From an uncultured Clostridia bacterium (GTDB lineage: Bacteria > Bacillota > Clostridia > UBA1381), in the NCBI GenBank assembly GCA_959602045.1, contig CAUGRT010000037.1, positions 1 through 26,972 of the forward strand: a stretch of DNA of 26,972 nucleotides, written 5' to 3'. Below are positions 15,589-24,298 of this stretch, piece after piece. Each line of letters starts with the position of its first letter. Within the stretch, counting starts at the first letter, position 1. A model generated the notes under the pieces. The model was given only the letters and a program-made list of their open reading frames with translations, was not told where the DNA came from and searched no databases. The translations under genes and the position numbers were made by a program.

Positions 15589-16777
15589 TTATTTTAAAAT
15601 ATCCAAACAACTCTCCGAAATTCACACCGCCGATCACCTTATCCCGATATTTTTCCGATAGGTGGTGATACCCCGAAACCATCTGCTCCGAACGAATCCC
15701 ATAACTCAAGGACAAATACGCCTCCATATAGGCAGACAGATGATCGCAGCCACGAATGATTTCTCCGTCCAGAGGATCGAAATAATCATCATTATAATGC
15801 TCGGTAATCTCATCCGAAGTAACAATTTTCACTTCATCATTAATCTTAATTTTCGAGGAAAACTCATTTTTGGTGTAATAATCCACTTCCTCATGCCACG
15901 CCGGCGGCAACAGCGGATAAATCACCGCTTTCATCTGCTCATCCTCAATTTCATGAATGATGCTATCCAAGCCTTTTACCGACGCTTTGACCGGCGATAC
16001 AATATCGCGCGTCATCACCTCCGGAAGATCATGAAACAAGCCGGAGTTAAAATTATTAACCAATCGTGCCGCGCACGGCCGTTCCGTCATTTCCTGCGTG
16101 GCAAAATACGAAAGAATCGCTACCACCAACATGTGTCCCATAACAAAGGTCTGCGGCATCCGCACCGCCTTTGCCCACCGCTGCTGATACCGAAGCTTGC
16201 CGATCAAGGACAAGAACTCCTGCAAATACTCACTTCCGGCAAAATACCGAAACCCCGGAAAGGTGTCACACGCAGCCAACCCTTGCGCCATTTCACGCTT
16301 TACCTGTTCAATCCCAAATGTCTCATGATTCATAGAATAAATAATCCGAAACTCCCAATTACTTGCATGATAATGTGCAGCTTTTAAAATCTGTTTTTCC
16401 AACGCCGAATAATTCGGATCGGCATAATATTGTTCCATCCTTGCGAAGAAATCGCCGCCAATCGGCTCCAGATCCGCCCGAAGCTCATCCATAACCCACT
16501 TATCAATCTGCGGCCCTTTTTCCTTAACCAACTTATGATAAATCGGTGGCTTAATATCCGTCAAAACCGACCGATGGAAAAACTCAAAGATTCCTCCCTC
16601 AATCAGCTTCAGCATATCCACGCCATTGCCCTCGCATTTTGCCAGGACATAGGCATAGAACATCTTATGCGCCTGCTTATCCAACTCCGTAAACCCCGTC
16701 CACGGACGAATATGATCGTTCCACCGCTGAATCGCCGCCGCTTCATAAATCAACGAAATAAGCCTTTTGGTTATCAC
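15572..16777 (-). CDS. Tandem HD-domain protein (YfbR-like phosphohydrolase family, HD_3 type)
   Basis: 401 residues from the GTG at 16777. Positions below count from an alternative GTG at 16786, so subtract 3. The C-terminal HD domain is intact: H218 (FVMGHMLVV), H252-D253 (GLFHDLPEVMTRDIVSPVK) and D348 (GCDHLSAYMEA), the pattern of YfbR-like metal-dependent nucleotidases. The N-terminal half looks like a diverged copy: H40 (QAHKMFYAYVLA), H71-R72 where HD is expected (GGIFEFFHRSVLTDIKPPI) and H138 (LKAAHYHASNWE) where the last Asp would be. GAGGTG (16784-16789) is well placed 6 nt before 16777 but overlaps the 16786 start, which decides the choice. It leads the operon HD-recX-rimO-pgsA. Substrate unknown. 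Confidence 0.78.
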   Translation of the reverse strand: MITKRLISLIYEAAAIQRWNDHIRPWTGFTELDKQAHKMFYAYVLAKCEGNGVDMLKLIEGGIFEFFHRSVLTDIKPPIYHKLVKEKGPQIDKWVMDELRADLEPIGGDFFARMEQYYADPNYSALEKQILKAAHYHASNWEFRIIYSMNHETFGIEQVKREMAQGLAACDTFPGFRYFAGSEYLQEFLSLIGKLRYQQRWAKAVRMPQTFVMGHMLVVAILSYFATQEMTERPCAARLVNNFNSGLFHDLPEVMTRDIVSPVKASVKGLDSIIHEIEDEQMKAVIYPLLPPAWHEEVDYYTKNEFSSKIKINDEVKIVTSDEITEHYNDDYFDPLDGEIIRGCDHLSAYMEAYLSLSYGIRSEQMVSGYHHLSEKYRDKVIGGVNFGELFGYFKINDEKE

Positions 16778-16822
16778 CGTGATCACCTCGCAAACAATGA
16801 TATTTTATACCGCCATTCGAAT

Positions 16823-17192
16823 GACGATACTTCAAACTCCAAATAGGAGCAAGATGCTCCGCTTATCCCCATCCGGCATAACGCGGAAAAGAAGCAAGCA
16901 GATTGCTCTTTGAGAATACGCTGACGTATGTTGATACTTCAAGCATTCAAAAAGGGCCAGATGCGCCGCTTATTCCCCCTCTGGCATAACGCGAAAAAGA
17001 AGCAAGCAGATTGCTCTTTGAGAATGCGCTGACGTATGTTGATACTTCAAGCATTCAAAAAGGGCAAGATGCTCCGCTTATTCCCCCTCTGGCATAACGC
17101 GGAAAAGAAGCAAGCAGATTGTTTCTTTTTGGGGCGCTGACGTATGTTGATACTTCAAGCCCCAAATAGGGACAAGATGCGCCGCTTATTTT
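16823..17192. repeat. Family 2 structured tandem repeat, about 3.5 units of 108 bp
   Basis: GATACTTCAA recurs at 16826, 16933, 17041 and 17149 (periods 107, 108, 108). Each unit has a main stem enclosing the constant loop GCTGACGTATGTTGATACTT, a CCGC/GCGG stem, and a short AGCAA/TTGCT or GAAGCAA/TTGTTTC stem. The main stem differs between units but pairs within each: TTTGA..ATGC with GCATTCAAA near 17030, TTTGGGGC with GCCCCAAA near 17132-17167. The first unit is degenerate. It fills the gap between the HD gene and the ilvA stop. No coding potential and no T-tract are seen. The same family reappears at 26770. Confidence 0.83.
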
Positions 17193-17197
17193 TCGCG

Positions 17198-18406
17198 TTA
17201 TTCTCTGATGACGTGATAGCCGTTCTTCTCCAATAGCTTTACAACACGGCGGCCATGCTCGCTTCCGCCCACTTCACAAGCCATATGAATGATCGCCTCA
17301 TTCGGATCCAGCTCTGCGCTGAAACGGTCATATTGTACCATAATAATATTAGCGCCTGCCTCCGATAAAATCCCCGAAAGATGCTCCAGACTTCCCGGAA
17401 TATCCAATAAGGTCGTACAGAACTTAAGCTTTCTGGCACGGGATGCAAGACCCAAATCAATAATTCTCTGAATAAAGCTTACGTCAATATTTCCGCCCGA
17501 TAATACACAGGCAACCTTTTTATTCTTCACATCCACTTTGCCGTTTAAAACTGCCGCCAATGGGGTTGCGCCTGCCGGCTCTACCACTTGCTTGGTACGC
17601 TCTAACAACAGCAAAATTGCCGCACTGATTTCATTCTCCGAAACAGTCACAACATCATCGGCATACTTGTTGATTAGCTCCACCGTTTTCGTTCCCGGTA
17701 CTTTTACGGCAATACCGTCCGCAATAGTCTTGACCGAATCGGTTGTTACATGCTTCTTCTGTTTAAAGGACTCCGCAATTGCCGGTGCGCCCTCTGCCTG
17801 AACGCCGATAATCTGAACTCTCGGATTAATGTGCTTAATACATGCCGCAACACCTGCCAAAAGTCCACCGCCGCCTGCCGGAACAAGCACCATATCCACG
17901 GTCGGCAAATCCTCAAGGATTTCAATACCGATTGTACCCTGACCTGCCATAACTTCAAGATCATCATACGGATGCAGGAAGGTTGCGCCCTCTGTTTCTT
18001 GAATCTCAACCGCCTTATTGTAAGCGTCATCGTAGCAATCACCATGCAAAACCACCTTTGCGCCATAACCCTCGGTTGCGGCAACCTTTGCAATCGGTGT
18101 GGATTTCGGCATAACAATCGTTGCCGGTATTCCGTGTACATGTGAGGCATACGCCACACCCTGCGCATGGTTTCCGGCGGATGATGCAACGCCCGCTTTA
18201 ATCTCTCCGCGCTCAATCAATGCGGCAATCTTATTGGACGCTCCGCGAATCTTAAAAGAACCTGTCTTTTGCTGATTCTCAAACTTTAAATAGACTTCTC
18301 CGCCTGCCATATTTGAAAATGTTGTATTCTTTTCAATCTTGGTGCGATGTATCGTTCCCTTTAATCGCTGTGCGGCTTTTTCAATTTCTTTCAATTCCAA
18401 ATCCAT
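17198..18406 (-). CDS. ilvA: Threonine ammonia-lyase (PLP-dependent) with C-terminal ACT domain
   Basis: 402 residues. The PLP lysine K52 lies in QKTGSFKIRGA, the phosphate loop GGGGL at 178-182, SSAGNHAQGVA (75-85) is the family signature, and CVLSGGNID follows late in the domain. An ACT-type domain occupies about 327-402 (LLDIPGSLEHLSGILSEAGANII). It deaminates threonine to 2-oxobutanoate, for isoleucine synthesis or threonine breakdown. The 402-residue, single-ACT form is common in Clostridia, where biosynthetic and catabolic roles cannot be told apart from sequence, so tdcB is an alternative symbol. GGAGG lies 7 nt before the ATG, with its own promoter 80 bp upstream. Family 2 repeats follow immediately. 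Confidence 0.92.
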   Translation of the reverse strand: MDLELKEIEKAAQRLKGTIHRTKIEKNTTFSNMAGGEVYLKFENQQKTGSFKIRGASNKIAALIERGEIKAGVASSAGNHAQGVAYASHVHGIPATIVMPKSTPIAKVAATEGYGAKVVLHGDCYDDAYNKAVEIQETEGATFLHPYDDLEVMAGQGTIGIEILEDLPTVDMVLVPAGGGGLLAGVAACIKHINPRVQIIGVQAEGAPAIAESFKQKKHVTTDSVKTIADGIAVKVPGTKTVELINKYADDVVTVSENEISAAILLLLERTKQVVEPAGATPLAAVLNGKVDVKNKKVACVLSGGNIDVSFIQRIIDLGLASRARKLKFCTTLLDIPGSLEHLSGILSEAGANIIMVQYDRFSAELDPNEAIIHMACEVGGSEHGRRVVKLLEKNGYHVIRE

Positions 18407-18420
18407 TTGTTTATTCCTCC

Positions 18421-18465
18421 ATCACACTGCATCGCGTCCCCACAAGCGACCGTATTCGGTGCAGC
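18421..18465 (-). promoter_or_regulatory. Possible structured leader of ilvA
   Basis: The leader can fold with CTGCA paired to TGCAG as an outer stem and a small CGC/GCG stem inside, just ahead of the GGAGG site. No known riboswitch pattern is recognised and there is no leader peptide rich in branched-chain codons. Treat as weak. Confidence 0.3.
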
Positions 18466-18484
18466 TTTTGTATTCTATCTTATT

Positions 18485-18513
18485 ATTATACTATATTTTA
18501 CACTGTTTTTCAA
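18485..18513 (-). promoter_or_regulatory. ilvA promoter
   Basis: On minus: TTGAAA (18508-18513), 17 bp, TATAAT (18485-18490). It gives a leader of about 70 nt. Confidence 0.75.
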
Positions 18514-18616
18514 TAGGAAATCTTAAATTACCCGGATAAAAATCAAAAAAATAGCGAATAATAAGATGATTTTCTTATTTTCTCCCCTAATAGGGTGTTC
18601 GGCAAATCTCCATTTC

Positions 18617-18719
18617 GGTTAAAGAATATCTCTGTTTTTCAGTCTATGAAGGCGAGTTCCGCGCAACGTAGCGGATGTTTGAGCCGGAGTAGAATGAAAA
18701 ACAGAGATATTCTTTAACC
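18617..18719. repeat. Family 1 hairpin repeat, single inverted copy
   Basis: Arms 18617-18641 and 18695-18719 are perfectly complementary over 25 bp. The inner loop is nearly identical to that of the tandem copies at 12753-13205 (GGCGAGTTCCGC to TGAGCCGG) but in the opposite orientation. Only the inner CTGTTTTTC part of the arms is shared with copy 3; the outer parts differ yet still pair. It lies between ilvA and ftsY. No T-tract. Confidence 0.85.
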
Positions 18720-18753
18720 ATGCACCACGCCTATAACGCTTATACTATACATC

Positions 18754-18779
18754 AAAAAAGGACAGTCAAAAAACTGTCC
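18754..18779 (-). terminator. Rho-independent terminator of the acpP-ftsY block
   Basis: On minus: a GGACAGT/ACTGTCC stem (18760-18766 with 18773-18779) is followed by six T. It starts 8 nt after the ftsY stop. Confidence 0.88.
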
Positions 18780-18786
18780 CCATTGA

Positions 18787-19698
18787 TTATTCTTCAAATA
18801 AAGCTCTTGCAAAATCCTTGCTGTTAAATTCCTGAAGATCATCTACGCCCTCTCCGACGCCGATAAACTTCACCGGCAGGTTCTGCTCTTTCGAAATCGC
18901 AATAACGATTCCGCCCTTTGCTGTTCCATCAAGCTTTGTCAGCACAATTCCCGTAAGATCAGCCGCTTCGCTGAACAGCTTTGCCTGACTTACAGCGTTC
19001 TGTCCGGTTGTGGCATCCAAAACCAACAAGTTTTCTCTCGACGCATCCGGAAGTTCACGGCTGATGACGCGGTTAATCTTTTCCAGCTCCGCCATCAGAT
19101 TTTTCTTATTGTGCAGCCGCCCTGCCGTATCGCAAATTAAAATGTCCGCACCTCTCGCCTTTGCCGCCGCACAAGCGTCAAATACAACCGCCGCCGGATC
19201 GCTGTTCTCCTGGTGCTTGATAATCTCACAATCGGATCGCTTTGCCCAAATATCCAGCTGGTCGATTGCCGCCGCACGGAACGTATCCGCCGCCGCAAGA
19301 ATTACCTTTTTACCCATCGCTTTATAGTGCGTTGCCAGTTTTCCGATACTGGTCGTTTTTCCAACGCCGTTGACGCCGATCACCAGTACAACCGACGGCT
19401 GCGTATCCAAATGCATTTGCGAATCCTGTTCCTCCAGAATATCCGCAATAACCGATTTCAATTCCTCCTTAACCAGATTTCCGTCCGTGATGTGCTTATG
19501 CTTTACGCGATCACGAAGCTCCTCAATAATATAGGATGAGGTTTCCACGCCAATATCTGCCATAATCAGCGCTTCCTCCAAATTTTCAAACAGCTCCTCA
19601 TCGACTTTGACAAAAACGCTGAATACATTATTCACTTGATTTGAAATGGCATCACTCGTTTTTTTTAGACTGTTTTTTAACTTTTCAAAAAAGCCCAT
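18787..19698 (-). CDS. ftsY: Signal recognition particle receptor FtsY
   Basis: 303 residues: a short N-terminal amphipathic region, the four-helix N domain (about 10-90) and the SRP-type GTPase G domain, with GVNGVGKTT (108-116), DTFRAAAIDQL (138-148), DTAGR (190-194) and TKLDGTAKGG (254-263). It docks the SRP-ribosome complex at the membrane for co-translational insertion. The acidic A domain found in enterobacteria is absent, as usual in Firmicutes. AAAGGA precedes the ATG. It is the last gene of the block, 38 bp after smc, and is followed by a strong terminator. Confidence 0.97.
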   Translation of the reverse strand: MGFFEKLKNSLKKTSDAISNQVNNVFSVFVKVDEELFENLEEALIMADIGVETSSYIIEELRDRVKHKHITDGNLVKEELKSVIADILEEQDSQMHLDTQPSVVLVIGVNGVGKTTSIGKLATHYKAMGKKVILAAADTFRAAAIDQLDIWAKRSDCEIIKHQENSDPAAVVFDACAAAKARGADILICDTAGRLHNKKNLMAELEKINRVISRELPDASRENLLVLDATTGQNAVSQAKLFSEAADLTGIVLTKLDGTAKGGIVIAISKEQNLPVKFIGVGEGVDDLQEFNSKDFARALFEE

Positions 19699-19736
19699 TC
19701 TATTTCTTTCCTTTCAAACAGATCAGACGGTATGCA

Positions 19737-22700
19737 TCAGCTGACCATTTCCGGCTCCACATCATCAATATGCAGCGACAGCAGCTTGGAAACACCTTTC
19801 TCCTGCATGGTAACACCATAAAGAATGTTCGCGGCTTCCATCGTTCCGCGCCGGTGCGTTATTACAATAAACTGCGTCTGATCAATATAATTTTTAAGAT
19901 AGGTCGCAAATCTGGAAACGTTTACATCATCCAGAGCCGCGTCAATCTCATCCAGAATACAAAACGGCGTTGGCTTAACCTTTAAAATTGCAAACAGCAG
20001 CGCAATCGCAATGAAAGACTTCTCGCCTCCGGAATACAAATTAATATTCTGTAAGCCCTTGCCCGGCAGCTGCACCTCAATCTCAATGCCGCTTTCCAGA
20101 ACATTATCCGGATCAGAAAGATACAATCTGCCCTTTCCGCCGCCGAACAGCTCGGTAAATACCGTTGAAAAACTCTCGTTAATGCTGTTAAACTGTTCCT
20201 CAAAATGCTCCTCCATCAAATCCTCCATCGAATCAATGATCTCCAGAAGGTTTGCCTTTGATTTTTCAAGATCGGCTTTTTGCGTTGTCAAAAATTCATA
20301 CCGCTCTTTCACGCTCTTGTATTCCTCAATCGCGTCCATATTCACCGAGCCTAACGCCTTAATCTTGCCTTTCAGTTCAGCCAATCGCTTGAATGCCTCT
20401 TTTTGATTCTCAACCTCGGACTTGATTTCCTCAGCCGCACTCACGCTCAATTCATATTCATCCCAAAGACGATTGATGGTATTTTCCTTTTCCATATTCA
20501 GCTTCACGCGCTTGGTTTCCACTCTGGATAACTCTTGCTGCAAATTCAGCAGCTTATCGGTCAAATCCTTGTTGGAGCTTTGAATCTTTTTCAAGGTATC
20601 GACAATCTTCACTTTCTGCTCATCAATCACCGCAATCTTTTTCTTAATCTCCTCGGATAACTGCTCCATATGCGCAATCAGCTCCTGCTTTTCTGTAATC
20701 GAGTCGGCAAGCGACTGATTTTCCGCATGAATCCGTTCAATATCCTGCTTCTTTAACGCCGTACTGCTTTGTGCTTCGGCTGTTTCCGCCTGTGCGGTCT
20801 TGATGGATTCTTTCAATAATTCCGTTTCCTTTTGCAGATTCGCCAAACGCACCGTTTCATCCATGATATGCTTTGATTTTTCATCCTTGCGGCGTACAAC
20901 CTCGGCATGCTGCTCGTCCAATTCGGACACTTCCTGCTGCAATTGCTCCGCTTCGCTCTCCAGCTTACGCACCTCCGAAAGATGAACGGCAATATTCTCT
21001 GAGGTTTCCGATAGCTGTGTTTCAATCTGCTCCAGCTCCGATTTATAATTTTCCTCGGTAGAACCGCTTGCCTCCGCGGTCTGCAAAAGATGCTTTCTCG
21101 TATTATCCAACCGCAAAATCGTATCCTCATATTCACGCAGCATCGGTACATAGGACGCTAACTGACTTTCCAATACGGAAAGATCTTGATTCATGCTTTC
21201 CCGTTTCTTTCCGACTTCTTGAATCTCTAAAGTCAAAGAAGCAATTTCCTTTGCCAGTTCCTTAATTTCAGTGGCACGCGACAAAAATCCGCTTTGTTTA
21301 TTCACACTTCCGCCGCTCATCGAACCGCCGGCATTTAAAATATCACCCTCTAAGGTCACAACCCGGAATTTATAGCCGAAGCTACGACTCATCGCAATGG
21401 CGTGATCAATCGTATCCACTACCACAACGCGCCCCAAAAGGCTCTTTAAAATCCCGTCATACTTTTTATCGTATGTCACCAGCTCCGAAGCTACACCAAT
21501 AAAACCATCGCATTTGGATACCTGGTGAATATTGTCTAAAATCCGTCCTTTTACGGAAGTAATCGGCAAAAACGTTGCCCGTCCGCCGTGCGTTTTCCGC
21601 AAATAAGCAATCGCCTGCTTTGCGTCCTCCTCGGATTCCACAATAATATTCTGCAAAGCACCGCCCAATGCCGTTTCAATCGCAATAACGTATTCGCGCT
21701 TTACATCAATCAACCCCGAAATCGTTCCGTATAATGCCAGATGCTTTAATTCCTCTGCCTTTAAGACCATCTTAACGCTCTTGGCATAGCCGGCATAGTC
21801 ATTCTCCATGCCCTCTAAAATTTTGCGCTTTGAGGTTTTGGAATTATACTCCACCTTCATGGCATTGTTCTTTTCCGTAATCTGCGCCAGTTCACGCTTA
21901 AACCGTTCCTCACGTTCACGGCATGAATCTACGGATTTCTTCAGCTTTTCCGCTTTTTCACGCGTATAGGTCAATTCTTTTTCCGTATTCTCAATCTCAT
22001 GGCGCGTATTTTCCTGATCGCGGTTGAAATTTTTCAATTCCTCCGAAACCGCCTCACGGCGTTCCAAAAAGCTCGTGCGCAACGCTTCAATTCCGCTGAT
22101 TTGCGCCTTTTTCGCCGAAACTTCATTCAGCCGCGCCACCGATTCGGCACGTTTTGTTTCGATAATATGATGAATATTTTCCTGTTCTTTGAGAATCTCC
22201 TTGCTTTCCTCCTGCATCGCGTCAAAACGCTCCAGAATCTCCTGCGCCTGCTTCTCCTTCTCCGCCGAATCTGCCTTAAACGCTTCAATCCTTGCCGCAC
22301 GATCCTCATTCTTTTTTGCCAAAGCCGCAATCTCATCCTCAATACGGCGAATATTGGACTGATTGTTTTTGATATTATTCTCACTCACCCGAATGTCGTT
22401 CTTGACGGTCATTGACTTGGACTCATTCTCGATCAACTGCTCATTCTGGGCGGTTTTCTCCGTATCCTTATTCTTATTCTCATCATATAACGCGGAAATT
22501 TTTCTTTCCGTTTCCGATTCCTGCTCCCGTAAGCCGTTTAATTCATCCTCAACGGAATGATAAAGCTTTTCCGCCTCCGCCGTATCCGCGGCATTTCTTT
22601 CTAAGGTGATTAAGCTTAAGTTCACATCCAGCGTTTTGTATTCCCCATACAAATCCAGATACTTTCTCGCCTTTTCGGATTGGTTTTTCAACGGGTTCAG

Positions 22701-23303
22701 CTGCCCCTCCAATTCCGAGGTAATGTCATTGATTCTGACCAGATTTTCCTCAACGGAGGTCAGCTTTCTTGTCGCCTCCTCCTTGCGGTATTTGTACTTG
22801 GATACGCCTGCCGCTTCTTCAAACAGGCTTCTTCTGTCCTCTGCCTTGGTTGAAAGGATCTGCGATACGTTTCCCTGTCCGATAATCGAATAACCGTCAC
22901 GCCCCAATCCGGTATCCATGAACAGCTCATGAATATCCTTCAAGCGGCAATTGGTGCGGTTGATCTGGTAAACACTTTCTCCCGACCGAAAAAGGCGGCG
23001 CGTTACAATAACCTCGTCAAATTCAATATCAAAAATATGGGTGCTATTATCCAAAACAAGGCTGACCTCCGCAAAATTCACCTGTTTTCGGGTTGCTGTT
23101 CCGGCAAAAATAACGTCCTGCATGTTCGAGCCGCGCAGCGTTTTCGCACTCATCTCGCCGATTACCCAGCGTATCGCGTCGGAAATATTACTCTTTCCGC
23201 TGCCGTTCGGGCCTACTACCGCAGTTGTTCCATCCACAAACGAAAGCACCGTCTTATCCGCAAAGGACTTAAAGCCCTGCAATTCCAATCTCTTTAACAG
23301 CAA
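19737..23303 (-). CDS. smc: Chromosome segregation ATPase SMC
   Basis: 1188 residues, full family length. Walker A GPNGSGKS (31-38), a long coiled coil, the hinge (about 505-660, GTISGLIDVKREYVIAIETA with a Gly-rich GGSMSGGSVNK end), a return coiled coil, the ABC signature LYSGGEKS (1089-1096) and Walker B CILDE (1115-1119). It forms the SMC-ScpAB condensin that organises and separates chromosomes. The start is a TTG at 23301-23303, 8 nt after GAGGTG and overlapping the upstream radical SAM gene by 10 nt. The order rnc-radical SAM-smc-ftsY is conserved in Clostridia. Confidence 0.98.
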   Translation of the reverse strand: MLLKRLELQGFKSFADKTVLSFVDGTTAVVGPNGSGKSNISDAIRWVIGEMSAKTLRGSNMQDVIFAGTATRKQVNFAEVSLVLDNSTHIFDIEFDEVIVTRRLFRSGESVYQINRTNCRLKDIHELFMDTGLGRDGYSIIGQGNVSQILSTKAEDRRSLFEEAAGVSKYKYRKEEATRKLTSVEENLVRINDITSELEGQLNPLKNQSEKARKYLDLYGEYKTLDVNLSLITLERNAADTAEAEKLYHSVEDELNGLREQESETERKISALYDENKNKDTEKTAQNEQLIENESKSMTVKNDIRVSENNIKNNQSNIRRIEDEIAALAKKNEDRAARIEAFKADSAEKEKQAQEILERFDAMQEESKEILKEQENIHHIIETKRAESVARLNEVSAKKAQISGIEALRTSFLERREAVSEELKNFNRDQENTRHEIENTEKELTYTREKAEKLKKSVDSCREREERFKRELAQITEKNNAMKVEYNSKTSKRKILEGMENDYAGYAKSVKMVLKAEELKHLALYGTISGLIDVKREYVIAIETALGGALQNIIVESEEDAKQAIAYLRKTHGGRATFLPITSVKGRILDNIHQVSKCDGFIGVASELVTYDKKYDGILKSLLGRVVVVDTIDHAIAMSRSFGYKFRVVTLEGDILNAGGSMSGGSVNKQSGFLSRATEIKELAKEIASLTLEIQEVGKKRESMNQDLSVLESQLASYVPMLREYEDTILRLDNTRKHLLQTAEASGSTEENYKSELEQIETQLSETSENIAVHLSEVRKLESEAEQLQQEVSELDEQHAEVVRRKDEKSKHIMDETVRLANLQKETELLKESIKTAQAETAEAQSSTALKKQDIERIHAENQSLADSITEKQELIAHMEQLSEEIKKKIAVIDEQKVKIVDTLKKIQSSNKDLTDKLLNLQQELSRVETKRVKLNMEKENTINRLWDEYELSVSAAEEIKSEVENQKEAFKRLAELKGKIKALGSVNMDAIEEYKSVKERYEFLTTQKADLEKSKANLLEIIDSMEDLMEEHFEEQFNSINESFSTVFTELFGGGKGRLYLSDPDNVLESGIEIEVQLPGKGLQNINLYSGGEKSFIAIALLFAILKVKPTPFCILDEIDAALDDVNVSRFATYLKNYIDQTQFIVITHRRGTMEAANILYGVTMQEKGVSKLLSLHIDDVEPEMVS

Positions 23304-24298
23304 GCACAGATCACCTCTCTTTTTTTTAGTTCTTTATTTCCTTTTATCTTTAAATCAATACCGTATTCGCGTTTTATTTTTTCTATATTCTCACGGCGGT
23401 TTCCGACCGCTTTGGAAAATTCCTTATCATTCACAAATACCGTAACATTGCCGCGAAATCCCTTTAATTTCTCCGTCAAAATGTCATAATAAATCCGGCT
23501 TTCCACCAGTTCCCGAAATGCGCTGTGAACGGGGCCTGCAACAACCGAACCCTCCTCGCAGATTTCCTCTGTTGCCTGGAGTCCCAGCCGAATCACGCGA
23601 ATCCCATTCGCTTCAAACCGCAGCAGCAATTCCTTTGAAAGCGTCACCGCCTCCTCTAAACTCTCCGGCTGATAGCGTCCGAGCCGATAAAGCTTTTCCA
23701 GATAAGTATCCTTGATGGTAAGCGTGGGATAAATCCGCACGATTTCCGGATGCAGTGCAATCAGCTCATCGGCGGTTTTCAAGGATTTCTCCGGGGTATC
23801 ACCGGGTAAACCTGTCATCATCTGCAAGCCGAGCGTAAACGGATATTCCCGAATCAGCCGCACCGCCTCAATGACCTGTTCACGCGTATGTCCGCGGTTT
23901 GATGCTTTCAAAACCTCCGGATCCATACTCTGGACTCCCAATTCAATGGTCGTCACGCCGTATTTCAGCAAATTATCAAGAATCTCCCGATTAATATAAT
24001 CCGGGCGCGTGGATAAGCGAATCCCGTCCAGTTCATCCCTAAATTCTGCCGCCGCAGACAGCAGTGCGCTTTGCTCCGGAATCGGGATTCCGGTAAAAGA
24101 GCCGCCGAAAAATGCTGCCTCAACCTGACGATCGTTTTTAGGCAATGTTTTCAGCGCGGTACGAATAATACTGCGCACGTTCTCCGGCGTTACCTCTTTA
24201 ATGCTGCCCGTAATCCTGCGCTGATTACAAAAAACACAATCATAGGGGCAACCCTTGTGCGGCACAAAAATCGGGATATTATAAACTGATTTGCTCAT
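23294..24298 (-). CDS. Radical SAM protein, Elp3-like, without GNAT domain
   Basis: 334 residues. The radical SAM cluster motif is C17-x3-C21-x2-C24 in KGCPYDCVFCNQRRITG. Further family features are AAFFGGSFTGIP, the SAM-binding strand STRPDYINREIL, GVTTIELGVQSMDPEVL and MMTGLPGDTPE. These match the Elp3/YhcC-like group, but the acetyltransferase domain of true Elp3 is missing and the C terminus (about 270-334) is a small domain of unknown role. It starts in a 4-nt overlap with rnc and is translationally coupled to smc. The gene is a regular clostridial neighbour of smc; its substrate, perhaps tRNA, is not known. Confidence 0.88.
   Translation of the reverse strand: MSKSVYNIPIFVPHKGCPYDCVFCNQRRITGSIKEVTPENVRSIIRTALKTLPKNDRQVEAAFFGGSFTGIPIPEQSALLSAAAEFRDELDGIRLSTRPDYINREILDNLLKYGVTTIELGVQSMDPEVLKASNRGHTREQVIEAVRLIREYPFTLGLQMMTGLPGDTPEKSLKTADELIALHPEIVRIYPTLTIKDTYLEKLYRLGRYQPESLEEAVTLSKELLLRFEANGIRVIRLGLQATEEICEEGSVVAGPVHSAFRELVESRIYYDILTEKLKGFRGNVTVFVNDKEFSKAVGNRRENIEKIKREYGIDLKIKGNKELKKREVICACC

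Noticed and set aside
16823..17192. Retron or diversity-generating template
   Set aside because: No reverse transcriptase gene or target gene in the window; the units are tandem and occur at two loci.
18421..18490. Known riboswitch or T-box before ilvA
   Set aside because: Only about 70 nt, with no T-box sequence, specifier loop or terminator/antiterminator pair.
18617..18719. Rho-independent terminator for ilvA-ftsY gap
   Set aside because: No T-tract on either strand; a proper terminator for ftsY lies at 18754-18779.
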